Below are positions 52,256 through 60,364 of a DNA stretch of 64,000 nucleotides, piece by piece (within the stretch, counting starts at the first letter, position 1; the number at the start of each line of letters is the position of its first letter). The stretch is from positions 4,400-68,399 of the forward strand of contig CAZLOV010000001.1 of assembly GCA_964561235.1 (NCBI GenBank), read 5' to 3'. Made by a program: the position numbers and the translations under genes. The notes beneath the pieces were generated by a model. That model did no database searches, had not been told where the DNA came from, and saw nothing but the letters and a program-made list of their open reading frames with translations. The stretch is from JBCBSP01 sp964561235 (GTDB lineage Bacteria; Pseudomonadota; Alphaproteobacteria; Caulobacterales; Maricaulaceae).

Positions 52256-52273
52256 GGGCGGGACCGCCTCTGC

Positions 52274-53230
52274 TCAGGAGAATTCCGACAGGATGGGCGC
52301 AAGCTCGCGGGAGGCCGCCTCCGGGTCAAGGCTCTCCACCCGCGCCCAGCCGGGATGCTGGTTGCGAAACCAGGTGTACTGGCGCTTGGCGAGCCGGCGG
52401 GTGTCGCGCACGGCGGCCTCCAGCGCCTCGTCGGGCCCGATGATCCCCTGAAGCAGCGCCAGGAGCGGCGGCACGCCGACGGCCTTCATGGCGGGCAGTT
52501 CCGGATCAAGCCCGCGCCTTGCGAGCGCCTTGACCTCGTCGAGCGCGCCGCGCTCCATCATCGTCTCGAAGCGCGCCGCGATGCGGGCGTTGAGCGCCTC
52601 GCGGTCGGGCTCCACGATCACGCCGCGCCAGCGCGCCGGGTCGACGCCGGGACGCGTCTGCTGCTGCAGGATCGACAGCGGGACGGCGGAGGCTTTCGCA
52701 ACCTCGATGATGCGGCGCAGCCGCTGCGGATCCTCGCCGAGCACGCGCGCGGTCGCCGCGGGATCGAGCTGGGCGGCTTCCGCACGCAGGGCTTCGATGC
52801 CGCCGACCATGTGCAGGCGGTCGACCTGGGCGCGGATCTCGTCGGGGATGTCGGGCGCAGGCGCGAGGCCTTCCGTCAGCGCCTTGAAATACAGCCCGGT
52901 TCCGCCGACGACGACCGCGCGGCGGCCGCGTGCGTTGCTGACGGCGAGCTGCTCGAGCGCCGCGTCGAGCCAGCGCCCGACAGACCAGCGCTCGCCCGCG
53001 TCGGCGACCCCGAAAAGATAGTGCGGCGCACGGGCGCGTTCGGCCTCCCCCGGCGCCGCGCTGATCCGCTCGAGCCCGGCATAGATCTGCATGCTGTCCG
53101 CATTGAGGATATCCGCATCCAGCATCTCGGCCGCGTAAAGCGCCAGCGCCGTCTTTCCCGCCGCCGTCGGTCCTGCGATCAGCAGTATGTCGGGCGCGGG
53201 AAGCTCAAGCTCGCTTGCGCCGGCCAGCAT
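52274..53230 (-). CDS. miaA: tRNA dimethylallyltransferase MiaA
   Basis: The 318-residue enzyme has the P-loop IAGPTAAGKTALAL, the substrate segment ILNADSMQIYAGLERISAAPG, HYLFGVADAGERWSVGRW, VVGGTGLYFKALTEGLA and the C-terminal YTWFRNQHPGW. It adds a dimethylallyl group to A37 of UNN-decoding tRNAs. It follows degP by 4 bases. Confidence 0.96.
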   Translation of the reverse strand: MLAGASELELPAPDILLIAGPTAAGKTALALYAAEMLDADILNADSMQIYAGLERISAAPGEAERARAPHYLFGVADAGERWSVGRWLDAALEQLAVSNARGRRAVVVGGTGLYFKALTEGLAPAPDIPDEIRAQVDRLHMVGGIEALRAEAAQLDPAATARVLGEDPQRLRRIIEVAKASAVPLSILQQQTRPGVDPARWRGVIVEPDREALNARIAARFETMMERGALDEVKALARRGLDPELPAMKAVGVPPLLALLQGIIGPDEALEAAVRDTRRLAKRQYTWFRNQHPGWARVESLDPEAASRELAPILSEFS

Positions 53231-53234
53231 GACG

Positions 53235-54632
53235 TCACGGCCGCAGGGATTCGAGCACGTACTGGCCGTCCCGGTTCAACGTGAACAGTACGGCTGCGCC
53301 GGCGTCGCCGGAGGCTTCCGACGCCACCTCCCTGGCGCGCGCGAGCGTCTCGACACGCTTCCAGGCGATTTCCTCAACCACGTCGCCCACGCGCACCTTG
53401 CCCGCCGCGTCGCTGTCGCGGTCCACCGCCGTCACGAGAAGTCCGTCTGCGTCGGGGTGCACGCGGAATTCACGGCGCAGCGCATCATTGAGCGGCGCGA
53501 GCGTCAGACCGAACAGGCTGGCGGTTGTGGGGGCGGCCTCTTCGCCTCCGGTCTGCGCGTCGCGCGGAGCCGGAGCCGGCGGTCCGTCCTCCTCAAGCCG
53601 CGCGATCGAGACGGTGAGCGTCATCGGTTCGCCGTCGCGCAGCAATTCGACGGCGGCTTCCGCGCCGATCTCGGCTTCCGCGACCATCCGGATGAGCGCA
53701 CGGTCGTTCGGCACCGGGCGGCCGTCAAAGGCGAGAATGAGATCGCCCTGTTCGAGGCCGCCCTGCGCGGCGGGACCGTCCGGGTCGACGCGGGTGACGA
53801 GCGCGCCGCGCGGCCGGGCGAGCCCCATGGCTTCGGCGATGCCGGAATTGATCGGCCGGACGTTGACCCCGAGCCAGCCGCGGCGGGCTTCACCGTACTC
53901 GATGAGCTGGTCGACGATCGTCTCGGCGATGTCTGAAGGAATGGAGAAGCTGATGCCCACGCTGGCGCCGGTTGGCGAGAAGATGGCGGTGTTCACGCCG
54001 ATGACCTCGCCGGCGAGATTGAAGAGCGGGCCGCCGGAATTGCCCTGATTGATGGTCACGTCGCTCTGTATGTAGTCGTCATAACGTCCGCCGATGTCGC
54101 GATTGCGCGCCGAGATCACGCCGGCGGTCAGCGATCCGCCCAGCCCGAACGGGTTGCCGATCGCAAAGACCCATTCGCCCACGCGCGCCGCGTCGCTGTC
54201 GCCGAAGCGCACCGCCGGCAGCGGCTCGGGCGCATCGAGGCGCAGGACGGCGAGGTCGGTTGCGGGATCGCGGCCCACCAGCTCGGCAGGAAAGACCCGG
54301 CCGTCCGCAAGGATCACCTCGATCTGGTCGGAGTTCTCGATGACGTGGTTGTTCGTCACCACCACCCCGGCGGGATCGACGATGAAGCCGGAGCCGAGCG
54401 AGTTGGCAATGCGCGCCTCCTCGCCGAAGAAATCGTTGAAACGCTCAAGCGGTGAGCCGGGCGGGAAGGTCGGCAGGCCGTCGCCCGCGCCCACGCTGCG
54501 CGCCGCGGAGATGTTCACGACCGCTGGCGAAAGCTCCTCCGCCAGATCCGCGAAGCCCTCGGCGGGCTGGGCGGCGGCGGCGGCCGGCGCAGCGGCGAGG
54601 ACAAAGGCGAGCAGGAGCGGCAGGTAACGCAT
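53235..54632 (-). CDS. DegP/Do-family periplasmic serine protease
   Basis: The 465-residue protease has a signal peptide (residues 1-21) and a trypsin-like domain with catalytic H96 (VVTNNHVIEN), D126 (PATDLAVLR) and S199 (INQGNSGGPLF). Two PDZ regions follow (GVNVRPINSGIAEAMGL and a C-terminal TVDRDSDAAGKVRVGDVVEE-like domain). It degrades or refolds misfolded envelope proteins. It is followed by miaA and preceded by hflC in one minus-strand series. Confidence 0.95.
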   Translation of the reverse strand: MRYLPLLLAFVLAAAPAAAAAQPAEGFADLAEELSPAVVNISAARSVGAGDGLPTFPPGSPLERFNDFFGEEARIANSLGSGFIVDPAGVVVTNNHVIENSDQIEVILADGRVFPAELVGRDPATDLAVLRLDAPEPLPAVRFGDSDAARVGEWVFAIGNPFGLGGSLTAGVISARNRDIGGRYDDYIQSDVTINQGNSGGPLFNLAGEVIGVNTAIFSPTGASVGISFSIPSDIAETIVDQLIEYGEARRGWLGVNVRPINSGIAEAMGLARPRGALVTRVDPDGPAAQGGLEQGDLILAFDGRPVPNDRALIRMVAEAEIGAEAAVELLRDGEPMTLTVSIARLEEDGPPAPAPRDAQTGGEEAAPTTASLFGLTLAPLNDALRREFRVHPDADGLLVTAVDRDSDAAGKVRVGDVVEEIAWKRVETLARAREVASEASGDAGAAVLFTLNRDGQYVLESLRP

Positions 54633-54737
54633 GACGGGGGCGATGCACTCATCTTCAAACGGAATGGGGACGGCCGGGCAAATCCCGTGCCGTCCCCCAA
54701 GTCCTATCCCGCGCCTGCTTGACCGGGCAAGACGGCG

Positions 54738-55634
54738 TTAACCGCGCGTTCCCGGCGCCTGGGCCCGGAAATACTCGAAAAACTCCGAGTCCGGCGGCAA
54801 TACGATGGGCGTGCCCTCGCGCACCGCCTGCTCATAGGCGAGCATCGAGCGGTAGAAGGCGAAGAATTCGGGGTCCTTGCCGTACGCAGCCGCGTAGATG
54901 CTGTTGCGCCGCGCATCCCCGTCGCCGCGGATGCGCTCGCTTTCCGCGCGCGCATTCGCCAGCAGCACCTCGACCTCGCGGTCAGCGTTGGCGCGGATTT
55001 CCCGCGCGATCTCTTCACCCTCGGCGCGCAGCAGCGAAGCCTCCTGCTGGCGTTCCGACCGCATGCGCTCAAACACCCGCTCGGCGATCTGCTGGGGCAG
55101 GTCGGCGCGCAGGATCCGCACGTCGATCACCTGGATGCCGAGATCCTGATTGCGCACCTGCTCGTCGACCGCCGCCTCGATGCGGTCCATCAGCTCCGCG
55201 CGCTGGCCGGAGATGACCTCGTTGGACTGGATCGAGGCGATCACACCGCGCACGCTGTCGTCCATGATCGCGCCGAGGCGCTGACGCAGGCCGCGCTCAT
55301 CGCGCACCGTCTGGTAGACGCGAAGCGGGTTGATGATGCGGTAGCGCAGGAAGGCGTCAACGACGAGGCGTTCCTGGTCGGCGGCGAGGATTTCCGCCGG
55401 GTTCATGTCGAATTCAAGGTTCCGCTTGTCGAAGAAGATCACCTCGTCGACGAAGGGCGACTTGAAGTGCAGGCCCGGGTCTTCGTCGCCTTGTTCGTTG
55501 ACGACGGCGATCGGATCGCCGAAGCGCACCACGAGCGCCTGGCGGGTTTCGCTCACCGTGTAGGTCGCGGTCAGGAAGAGGATGATCCCGGCGATGACGA
55601 GGACGCCGAGAACGATAGGAAGAATGCGTCCCAT
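54738..55634 (-). CDS. hflC: HflC, SPFH protein
   Basis: The 298-residue protein has an N-terminal membrane segment (LPIVLGVLVIAGIILFLTATY) and an SPFH domain (VVRFGDPIAVVNEQGDEDPGLHFKSPFVDEVIFFDKRNLEFD). A coiled region with RSERQQEASLLRAEGEEIARE follows. It forms a cage complex with HflK around the FtsH protease. It follows hflK by 6 bases. Confidence 0.96.
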   Translation of the reverse strand: MGRILPIVLGVLVIAGIILFLTATYTVSETRQALVVRFGDPIAVVNEQGDEDPGLHFKSPFVDEVIFFDKRNLEFDMNPAEILAADQERLVVDAFLRYRIINPLRVYQTVRDERGLRQRLGAIMDDSVRGVIASIQSNEVISGQRAELMDRIEAAVDEQVRNQDLGIQVIDVRILRADLPQQIAERVFERMRSERQQEASLLRAEGEEIAREIRANADREVEVLLANARAESERIRGDGDARRNSIYAAAYGKDPEFFAFYRSMLAYEQAVREGTPIVLPPDSEFFEYFRAQAPGTRG

Positions 55635-55640
55635 GGCCGG

Positions 55641-56789
55641 TCAGCCTCCCTGCGAGGGATTGGTGTTAGCGGGCTGGCGGTTGCGTCCGAGCTGGTCGAG
55701 CGGCAGATACGGGATGGCCCCGCCGCCGTCCTGGTCGAGGATGATCAGCTCGGAGCGTCCAAGCACGCGCTCCATGGTCTCGAGGAACATCCGCCGCCGG
55801 GTGACTTCCGGCGCAGCGGCGTATTCCGTGTAGATCGCGTCGAAGCGGTCGGCCTGACCTTCCGCCTCTGCGATCACCCGGTCACGATAGCCTCGCGCCT
55901 GCTCCAGAATGCGCGCGGCTTCACCGCGGGCTTCCGGCACGACGCGGTTGGCGTAGGCGCGCGCCTGGAGCTGGTTGCGTTCGGCGTCCTGCCGCGCGGC
56001 GTCGACGTCGCGGAACGCGTCGATGACGGTTGCGGGCGCGGAGCTTTCCCGCAGCTGCACTTCGAGGATCTGGATGCCCGCCTGATAGCTGTTGAGCGTG
56101 TCCTGGATGATCGTGCGCGTGCGCCGGGCGGCGTCTGTCCGGCCGGTCGTGATGATCGGCTGGAGATCGGTCGTGCCGACGACTTCGCGCATGGCGCTCT
56201 CGGCGACGGCCCTCACCGTGGCTTCCGGATCGCGCACGTTGAACAGGAAGTCGCGCACGCCGTCGGCGTAGGTCAGATCGACACGCCACTGCACCGTAAA
56301 ATCAACATCGACGATGTTCTCGTCGCGCGTGATCATGAGGCTTTCGGCGTCCGTACGGCCGACGATGACCTCGTTGGTGGTCGTGACCTCCGGCAGAAGG
56401 ACGCGCTCCACCGGAGCGGGCAGCTTGAAGTTGAGGCCCGAGCCGGTCGTGCGGGCGTATTCTCCGAAGCGGAGCACGACGCCGGCCTGATCCGGACCGA
56501 CCATGTAGTAGAGATTGCCGGGCCAGCCGACCCAGACCACGAACGCGCCGGCCAGCAGCAGGCCGAGGCCGGCGCCCGAGGCGCCCTTGCCCTTGCCGCC
56601 CTTGCCGCCGCCGAACATGCGGCCGAGCCGTTCCTGAAGCCGGCGGATCATCTCGTCGAGATCAGGCGGCTCTCCGCCCGGCCCGCCTCCGGGACGCTGG
56701 CCGCCCGGGCCGCGCCGCCAGGGATTGTCGTCACGGCCGCCGCCGGAGCCCCACGGGCCTCCGCCGCCGGCGTTGTCGTTCCACGGCAT
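55641..56789 (-). CDS. hflK: HflK, SPFH protein
   Basis: The 382-residue protein has a Gly-rich N-terminus, a membrane segment (GLGLLLAGAFVVWVGWPG), the SPFH domain (GVVLRFGEYARTTGSGLNFKLPAPVERV) and a coiled region with RDVDAARQDAERNQLQARAYANRVVPEARG. It ends in a polar tail. It pairs with HflC to modulate FtsH proteolysis. It is preceded by folA, 109 bases away. Confidence 0.96.
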   Translation of the reverse strand: MPWNDNAGGGGPWGSGGGRDDNPWRRGPGGQRPGGGPGGEPPDLDEMIRRLQERLGRMFGGGKGGKGKGASGAGLGLLLAGAFVVWVGWPGNLYYMVGPDQAGVVLRFGEYARTTGSGLNFKLPAPVERVLLPEVTTTNEVIVGRTDAESLMITRDENIVDVDFTVQWRVDLTYADGVRDFLFNVRDPEATVRAVAESAMREVVGTTDLQPIITTGRTDAARRTRTIIQDTLNSYQAGIQILEVQLRESSAPATVIDAFRDVDAARQDAERNQLQARAYANRVVPEARGEAARILEQARGYRDRVIAEAEGQADRFDAIYTEYAAAPEVTRRRMFLETMERVLGRSELIILDQDGGGAIPYLPLDQLGRNRQPANTNPSQGG

Positions 56790-56898
56790 GTGCTTGCTCG
56801 CTAAATAATCGGATCGAAGGGAAGTTTCCGCATGCGCGATATGTGGCCGGGCGGGACGCCGGGTTCAAGTAAAACCGGACGAAACCCGGCTTCGCATG

Positions 56899-57431
56899 TC
56901 AGCGCCGCACGCGCGCATACCGCCGAATCGTGAATGCGGCGTCGTCTTCCTCGCCCGGTTCGACGCGTTCCGCAGACTGCTCCGTCCACTGACCAGGATC
57001 GAGCGCGGGAAAGACCGCATCGCCTTCCGGCGCGAGATCGACCTCGGTCAGAAGCACGGCGTCGGCGAGCGGCAGGCTGGCGGCGTAGATTTCCGCCCCG
57101 CCGATGACGCACACCTCTTCAACGCCGGCGGACGCCGNNNNNNNNNNGCCGCTTCAAGGTGCGCCTCCTCCAGCGCCTCGTCGAGCGAGGCGAAGACCTG
57201 TGCGCCCGGCGCGGAGGCGAGCGTGCGGCTGACGACCAGATTGGCGCGCCCGGGCAAGGGCTGTCTGGGAAGGCTTTCCCAGGTCTTGCGCCCCATCACC
57301 ACCGGCTTGCCGAGCGTGGCCGCCTTGAACCGCTTCAGATCCGAGGGCAGACGCCAGGGCAGGCCGCCGTCGCGCCCGATCACGCCGTTGCGGCCTGCGG
57401 CGACGACAAGGACGATCCTTGGCGCGCTCAC
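56899..57431 (-). CDS. folA: Dihydrofolate reductase, interrupted by an N gap
   Basis: FolA reduces dihydrofolate, feeding thymidylate synthesis by the adjacent thyA. The first part has VLVVAAGRNGVIGRDGGLPWRLPSDLKRFKAATLGKPVVMGRKTWESLP; the part beyond the gap has VCVIGGAEIYAASLPLADAVLLTEVDL. Both are DHFR signatures. Ten N bases at 57138-57147 change the frame; the true gap must be two more than a multiple of three to join them. The start overlaps the thyA stop (ATGA). Confidence 0.92.
57138..57147. other. Assembly gap (10 N) inside folA
   Basis: Ten N bases split folA. The frame before and after match if the real missing length is 3k+2 bases, so ten is a placeholder rather than a frameshift. 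Confidence 0.9.
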
Positions 57432-58282
57432 ACCGCCACCGGCGCGGGGATGCGCGGATGCGGGTCGTAACCCTCGATCGAGATGTCCTCGTATTCAAAC
57501 GCGAAGAGATCGCTCACCCCGGGGTTGAGCACGAGGCGCGGCAGGCTGCGCGGCGCACGCGCAAGCTGCTCGGCGACCTGCTCCATGTGATTTTCGTAGA
57601 TGTGGGCGTCGCCGAACGTGTGCACGAACGCCCCCGGCTTGAGGCCCGTGACCTGCGCGACCATGCTCAGAAGCAGTGCGTAACTTGCGATATTGAACGG
57701 GACGCCGAGAAACAGGTCGGCCGAGCGCTGATAGAGCTGCAGGTCGAGCCGCCCGCGCGAGGCCTGGAACTGGAACAGGGTGTGGCAGGGCGGCAGCGCC
57801 ATGGACGGCACGTCCGCCGGGTTCCAGGCGGAGACCACAAGGCGGCGGCTGTCCGGGTTGGTGCGGATCTGTTCAACCACGTGGGCGAGCTGGTCGATCT
57901 CGGTTCCGTCCGGCGCGGTCCAGCGCCGCCACTGCTTGCCGTAGACGGGGCCGAGCTCGCCGTTCTCGTCGGCCCATTCGTCCCAGATCGAGACCCCGCG
58001 CTCCTGAAGCCAGCGCACGTTCGTCAGCCCCTTGACGAACCACAGCAACTCCACGGCGACGGACTTGAAATGCACCTTCTTGGTGGTCAGCAGCGGAAAT
58101 CCGTCATCGAGATCACAGCGGATCTGCCGTCCGAAAACGCTGCGCGCCCCCACGCCAGTGCGATTGCCGCCGTCTTCGCCGTTCTCCATAACGTCGCGCA
58201 GCAGCGCTAGATAGGCCCGCTCGATCTGCGAACCGGGAAGCCGGTCGTCGGCGTGTCGGGCGAGGCTGTCGGCGATGGCCAT
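57428..58282 (-). CDS. thyA: Thymidylate synthase ThyA
   Basis: The 284-residue enzyme makes dTMP from dUMP and methylene-THF. It has NRTGVGARSVFGRQIRCDLDDGFPLLTTKKVHFKSVAVELLWFVKG, the catalytic Cys in ALPPCHTLFQFQ, QRSADLFLGVPFNIASYALL and the end YEDISIEGYDPHPRI. ThyA and FolA form a coupled pair, as in many bacteria. Confidence 0.97.
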   Translation of the reverse strand: MAIADSLARHADDRLPGSQIERAYLALLRDVMENGEDGGNRTGVGARSVFGRQIRCDLDDGFPLLTTKKVHFKSVAVELLWFVKGLTNVRWLQERGVSIWDEWADENGELGPVYGKQWRRWTAPDGTEIDQLAHVVEQIRTNPDSRRLVVSAWNPADVPSMALPPCHTLFQFQASRGRLDLQLYQRSADLFLGVPFNIASYALLLSMVAQVTGLKPGAFVHTFGDAHIYENHMEQVAEQLARAPRSLPRLVLNPGVSDLFAFEYEDISIEGYDPHPRIPAPVAV

Positions 58283-58423
58283 TCACAGATCTCCTTCAGG
58301 GCTCGGCTGCAGGCTCGGGCGATTCGCCCGCTTCGCCCGCCGCTGCGCGTCCATGATTTCGCTTGCCATCCTCGCCCGGCGGCGCCAACGTCCGCAGGCA
58401 GGAACAAAACAGGAATATCATCG

Positions 58424-58807
58424 ATGATCGGATATGTCACCCTGGGCACCAATGATCTTGAGCGCGCGGTCGCGTTTTACGACAGGATCGCCGCGCTTCT
58501 GGACACGCCCCGCATGATGGAGGGCGATACCTATGTCGCCTGGGGAACCATGGACGGCGGCGCGGGGATCGGGATCATGAAGCCCTTCGACGGCCAGCCC
58601 GCGAGCGTCGGCAACGGCGTCATGGTGGCCCTCGCCGCGCGCGATCAGGCCCATGTCGATGAAATCTACAACACCGCGCTGGCCCATGGCGGGACCTGCG
58701 AGGGGCCTCCGGGACCGCGCGGCGATACGTTCTACGCGGCGTATTTCCGCGATCCGGACGGCAACAAGCTCAACGCCTTCATCATGACCGGGCCTGCGAC
58801 CGGCTAA
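58424..58807 (+). CDS. VOC-fold protein 3
   Basis: The 127-residue protein begins MIGYVTLGTNDLERAVAFYDRIA and ends GDTFYAAYFRDPDGNKLNAFIM, the typical VOC (glyoxalase-like) module; AWGTMDGGAGIGIMKPFDGQPA lies in the middle. AGGA lies 9 bases before the ATG. The longer frame to 58253 is antisense to thyA. The substrate is unknown. It is followed by the tmRNA gene. Confidence 0.88.
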   Translation: MIGYVTLGTNDLERAVAFYDRIAALLDTPRMMEGDTYVAWGTMDGGAGIGIMKPFDGQPASVGNGVMVALAARDQAHVDEIYNTALAHGGTCEGPPGPRGDTFYAAYFRDPDGNKLNAFIMTGPATG

Positions 58808-58865
58808 GGCGCGTCTTTCGCCCGGGCGACTTCAAATTCACCGCCGGGTCGCTTATGTTAAGTGC

Positions 58866-59190
58866 GTCCTTCGGGACTATGGCGATAAACGCGCGTGGAA
58901 TAACCAGACCGGACCCGGGTGCGAATCCCGGCGGCTCCACCATTTCCCTTCGCCAGAGCGACCGGCGGAGGATCCCTTGCGGGGCCGAATAGGATCGACG
59001 GATGGGTAAAGACGTTGCTTTCGCCCGAATGGGCTTCGTTACCAGCCCGTTTTCAATAGTTGCCAACGACAACTATGCTGAAGAGGTCGCTCTCGCTGCG
59101 TAACGCGGCGCGAGCATCTCGCTCTTAAAGTCCCGGGCTCTTAGCCAGTCCGGGCGGGGTTCGGGGGCGCCTGGCAACAGAAGCCCCCAC
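58866..59190 (+). ncRNA. ssrA: Permuted two-piece tmRNA (ssrA)
   Basis: The acceptor piece comes first. It has a T arm with 5-base stem and 7-base loop (58915-58931), the acceptor strand CGGCTCC and a CCA end at 58942. After a 38-base spacer, the coding piece begins GGGGCCG at 58981, which pairs with the acceptor strand over 7 bases. The tag frame at 59062-59103 encodes ANDNYAEEVALAA. A GGGGGC/GCCCCC hairpin (59163-59188) closes the region. This order is the circular permutation known in alphaproteobacteria. The outer ends are estimates. Confidence 0.93.
59062..59103 (+). other. tmRNA tag reading frame
   Basis: Thirteen codons plus TAA encode ANDNYAEEVALAA. With the alanine carried by the charged tmRNA the tag is AANDNYAEEVALAA. 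It ends in the ALAA pattern recognised by ClpXP and starts with the AANDN block bound by SspB; sspB lies 2.8 kb downstream. Confidence 0.92.
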
Positions 59191-59220
59191 TTTCCCCTCC
59201 TGTTCATCGAAGATTTGGGA

Positions 59221-59308
59221 CGCGTCATTGCGCGCGTTGAATACGCAGGTCAGTTTCAATGACGCGAAAGCTGTGCGATTGTCCGGATAAATCATGGTTT
59301 ATCCGGAC
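59221..59308. repeat. Two perfect inverted repeats before a STAS-like gene
   Basis: CGCGTCATTG (59221-59230) pairs with CAATGACGCG (59257-59266) around a 26-base loop that contains a smaller GCGT/ACGC hairpin. GTCCGGATAAA (59281-59291) pairs with TTTATCCGGAC (59298-59308) around a 6-base loop. The second hairpin ends 5 bases before the ATG at 59314. Confidence 0.85.
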
Positions 59309-59313
59309 AGGCC

Positions 59314-59718
59314 ATGCCCTTTACGCTCCGACTGCTGCCCGAACTCGGGATCGTGCGCCTTGATCATGAGGGCGCCGTAACCGCAGACGAGATCCTGACG
59401 GCGGACGCCGCCGCGCTGGCCTCGCCGCTCTACCGCAAGAATGAAGGCCGATTGATGCATGTGCTCGCCCCGGGCGCCGACCTCAGCGCGATCGATTTTG
59501 ACGTGCTGGAAAAAAGCCTCGCGCCCGCCGTGCACGCGCGGCGCGCCGAGCGCGGGTATTGCCGCGTCGCCTGGGTGATGCCCGACGACTGGAACCGCCC
59601 GATCGGCGAAGTCTGGAAGCATATGGGCGCATGGGAAGGCTATCTCGACTTCGCCCTGTTCAGCAACGAAGACGACGCGCTTGAATGGCTCGGTCGTCCG
59701 GCGCCCTCTCGATTGTGA
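59314..59718 (+). CDS. Small protein, STAS/SpoIIAA-like
   Basis: The 134-residue protein begins MPFTLRLLPELGIVRLDHEGAVTADEILTA, a beta-strand/turn pattern like SpoIIAA-type STAS proteins. It also has LMHVLAPGADLSAIDFDVL and a C-terminal FALFSNEDDALEWLG helix. No membrane segment is seen. Function is unknown. A perfect 28-base hairpin lies directly before its start codon, and two tandem hairpins follow its stop. Confidence 0.65.
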   Translation: MPFTLRLLPELGIVRLDHEGAVTADEILTADAAALASPLYRKNEGRLMHVLAPGADLSAIDFDVLEKSLAPAVHARRAERGYCRVAWVMPDDWNRPIGEVWKHMGAWEGYLDFALFSNEDDALEWLGRPAPSRL

Positions 59719-59773
59719 CCTGCGCCGGAATGCCGCATCCCAGGTTCATGAAAGTGCGTACAACATGAAACTT

Positions 59774-59798
59774 AAGCGGGCTTCCCAACCGCCCGCTT
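59774..59798 (+). repeat. Stable hairpin in the 3' region of the STAS-like gene
   Basis: AAGCGGGC and GCCCGCTT are perfect 8-base arms around a 9-base loop. It lies 56 bases after the stop and 15 bases before a strong terminator, so the pair could be the folded body of a short RNA or a terminator pair. Confidence 0.5.
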
Positions 59799-59812
59799 CA
59801 GATACCTGCTCG

Positions 59813-59845
59813 AGATCCGGTGGAGGCCGCACCGGATCTTTTTTT
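59813..59845 (+). terminator. Strong rho-independent terminator
   Basis: AGATCCGGTG and CACCGGATCT form a perfect 10-base stem with a 7-base loop, followed by a run of seven T bases. It ends transcription from the 59314 gene. Confidence 0.88.
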
Positions 59846-59923
59846 GTCCGGCGGCGCGTCGCCCATCCCTGAATCCGCCATGCGGCAATCCAATCGCTGC
59901 GTTCAACCACATCCCGGAGCGAC

Positions 59924-60364
59924 ATGATGACAACTGCGCCGATCACAGCCGCCTGCGCGTGCGGAGCGCATCAGGTCCGTCTTTCAGGCGTCAGCAGCGA
60001 GCGGCACATGTGCTGCTGCACGGATTGTCAGAAGCGCACCGGAAGCGCAGCGGGCGTCAGCTGGTATTACAACGCAGGCGACGTGCTGGAGGTGACGGGC
60101 GCTTTTGCGACCTTCGCCCGAACCGGAACCCGTGGCACGCGCTACCGGTTTCATTTCTGCACCGCATGCGGGTCGAACGTGCACTGGAGCGTCGAGGGAA
60201 CAGACGCGATCGGCGTCGCGGCCGGTTGCGTGCCGGCTGAACGTCACCTTCCGCCGCAGGATGTCGTCTGGGTTGTTTCCAAGCCGGACTGGTTCCAGCC
60301 GCCGCGCGACATTCCCTGGCACGAGATGGGCACGAAGAGCCCGATCGTTCACCAGCCTGGGTGA
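59924..60364 (+). CDS. GFA-family zinc protein (formaldehyde-activating-enzyme-like)
   Basis: The 146-residue protein has the GFA/CENP-V-type zinc sites: CACGAHQVRL, CCCTDCQKRTGSA and FHFCTACGSNVHW. Such proteins are often annotated as glutathione-dependent formaldehyde-activating, but most members' reactions are unproven. The first ATG is at 59924 and a second at 59927; GGAG lies 4-7 bases upstream. Confidence 0.9.
   Translation: MMTTAPITAACACGAHQVRLSGVSSERHMCCCTDCQKRTGSAAGVSWYYNAGDVLEVTGAFATFARTGTRGTRYRFHFCTACGSNVHWSVEGTDAIGVAAGCVPAERHLPPQDVVWVVSKPDWFQPPRDIPWHEMGTKSPIVHQPG

Noticed and set aside
58900..58942. A tRNA gene suggested by the T arm and CCA end
   Set aside because: There is no anticodon or D arm before it, and its acceptor strand pairs with the tmRNA coding piece downstream.
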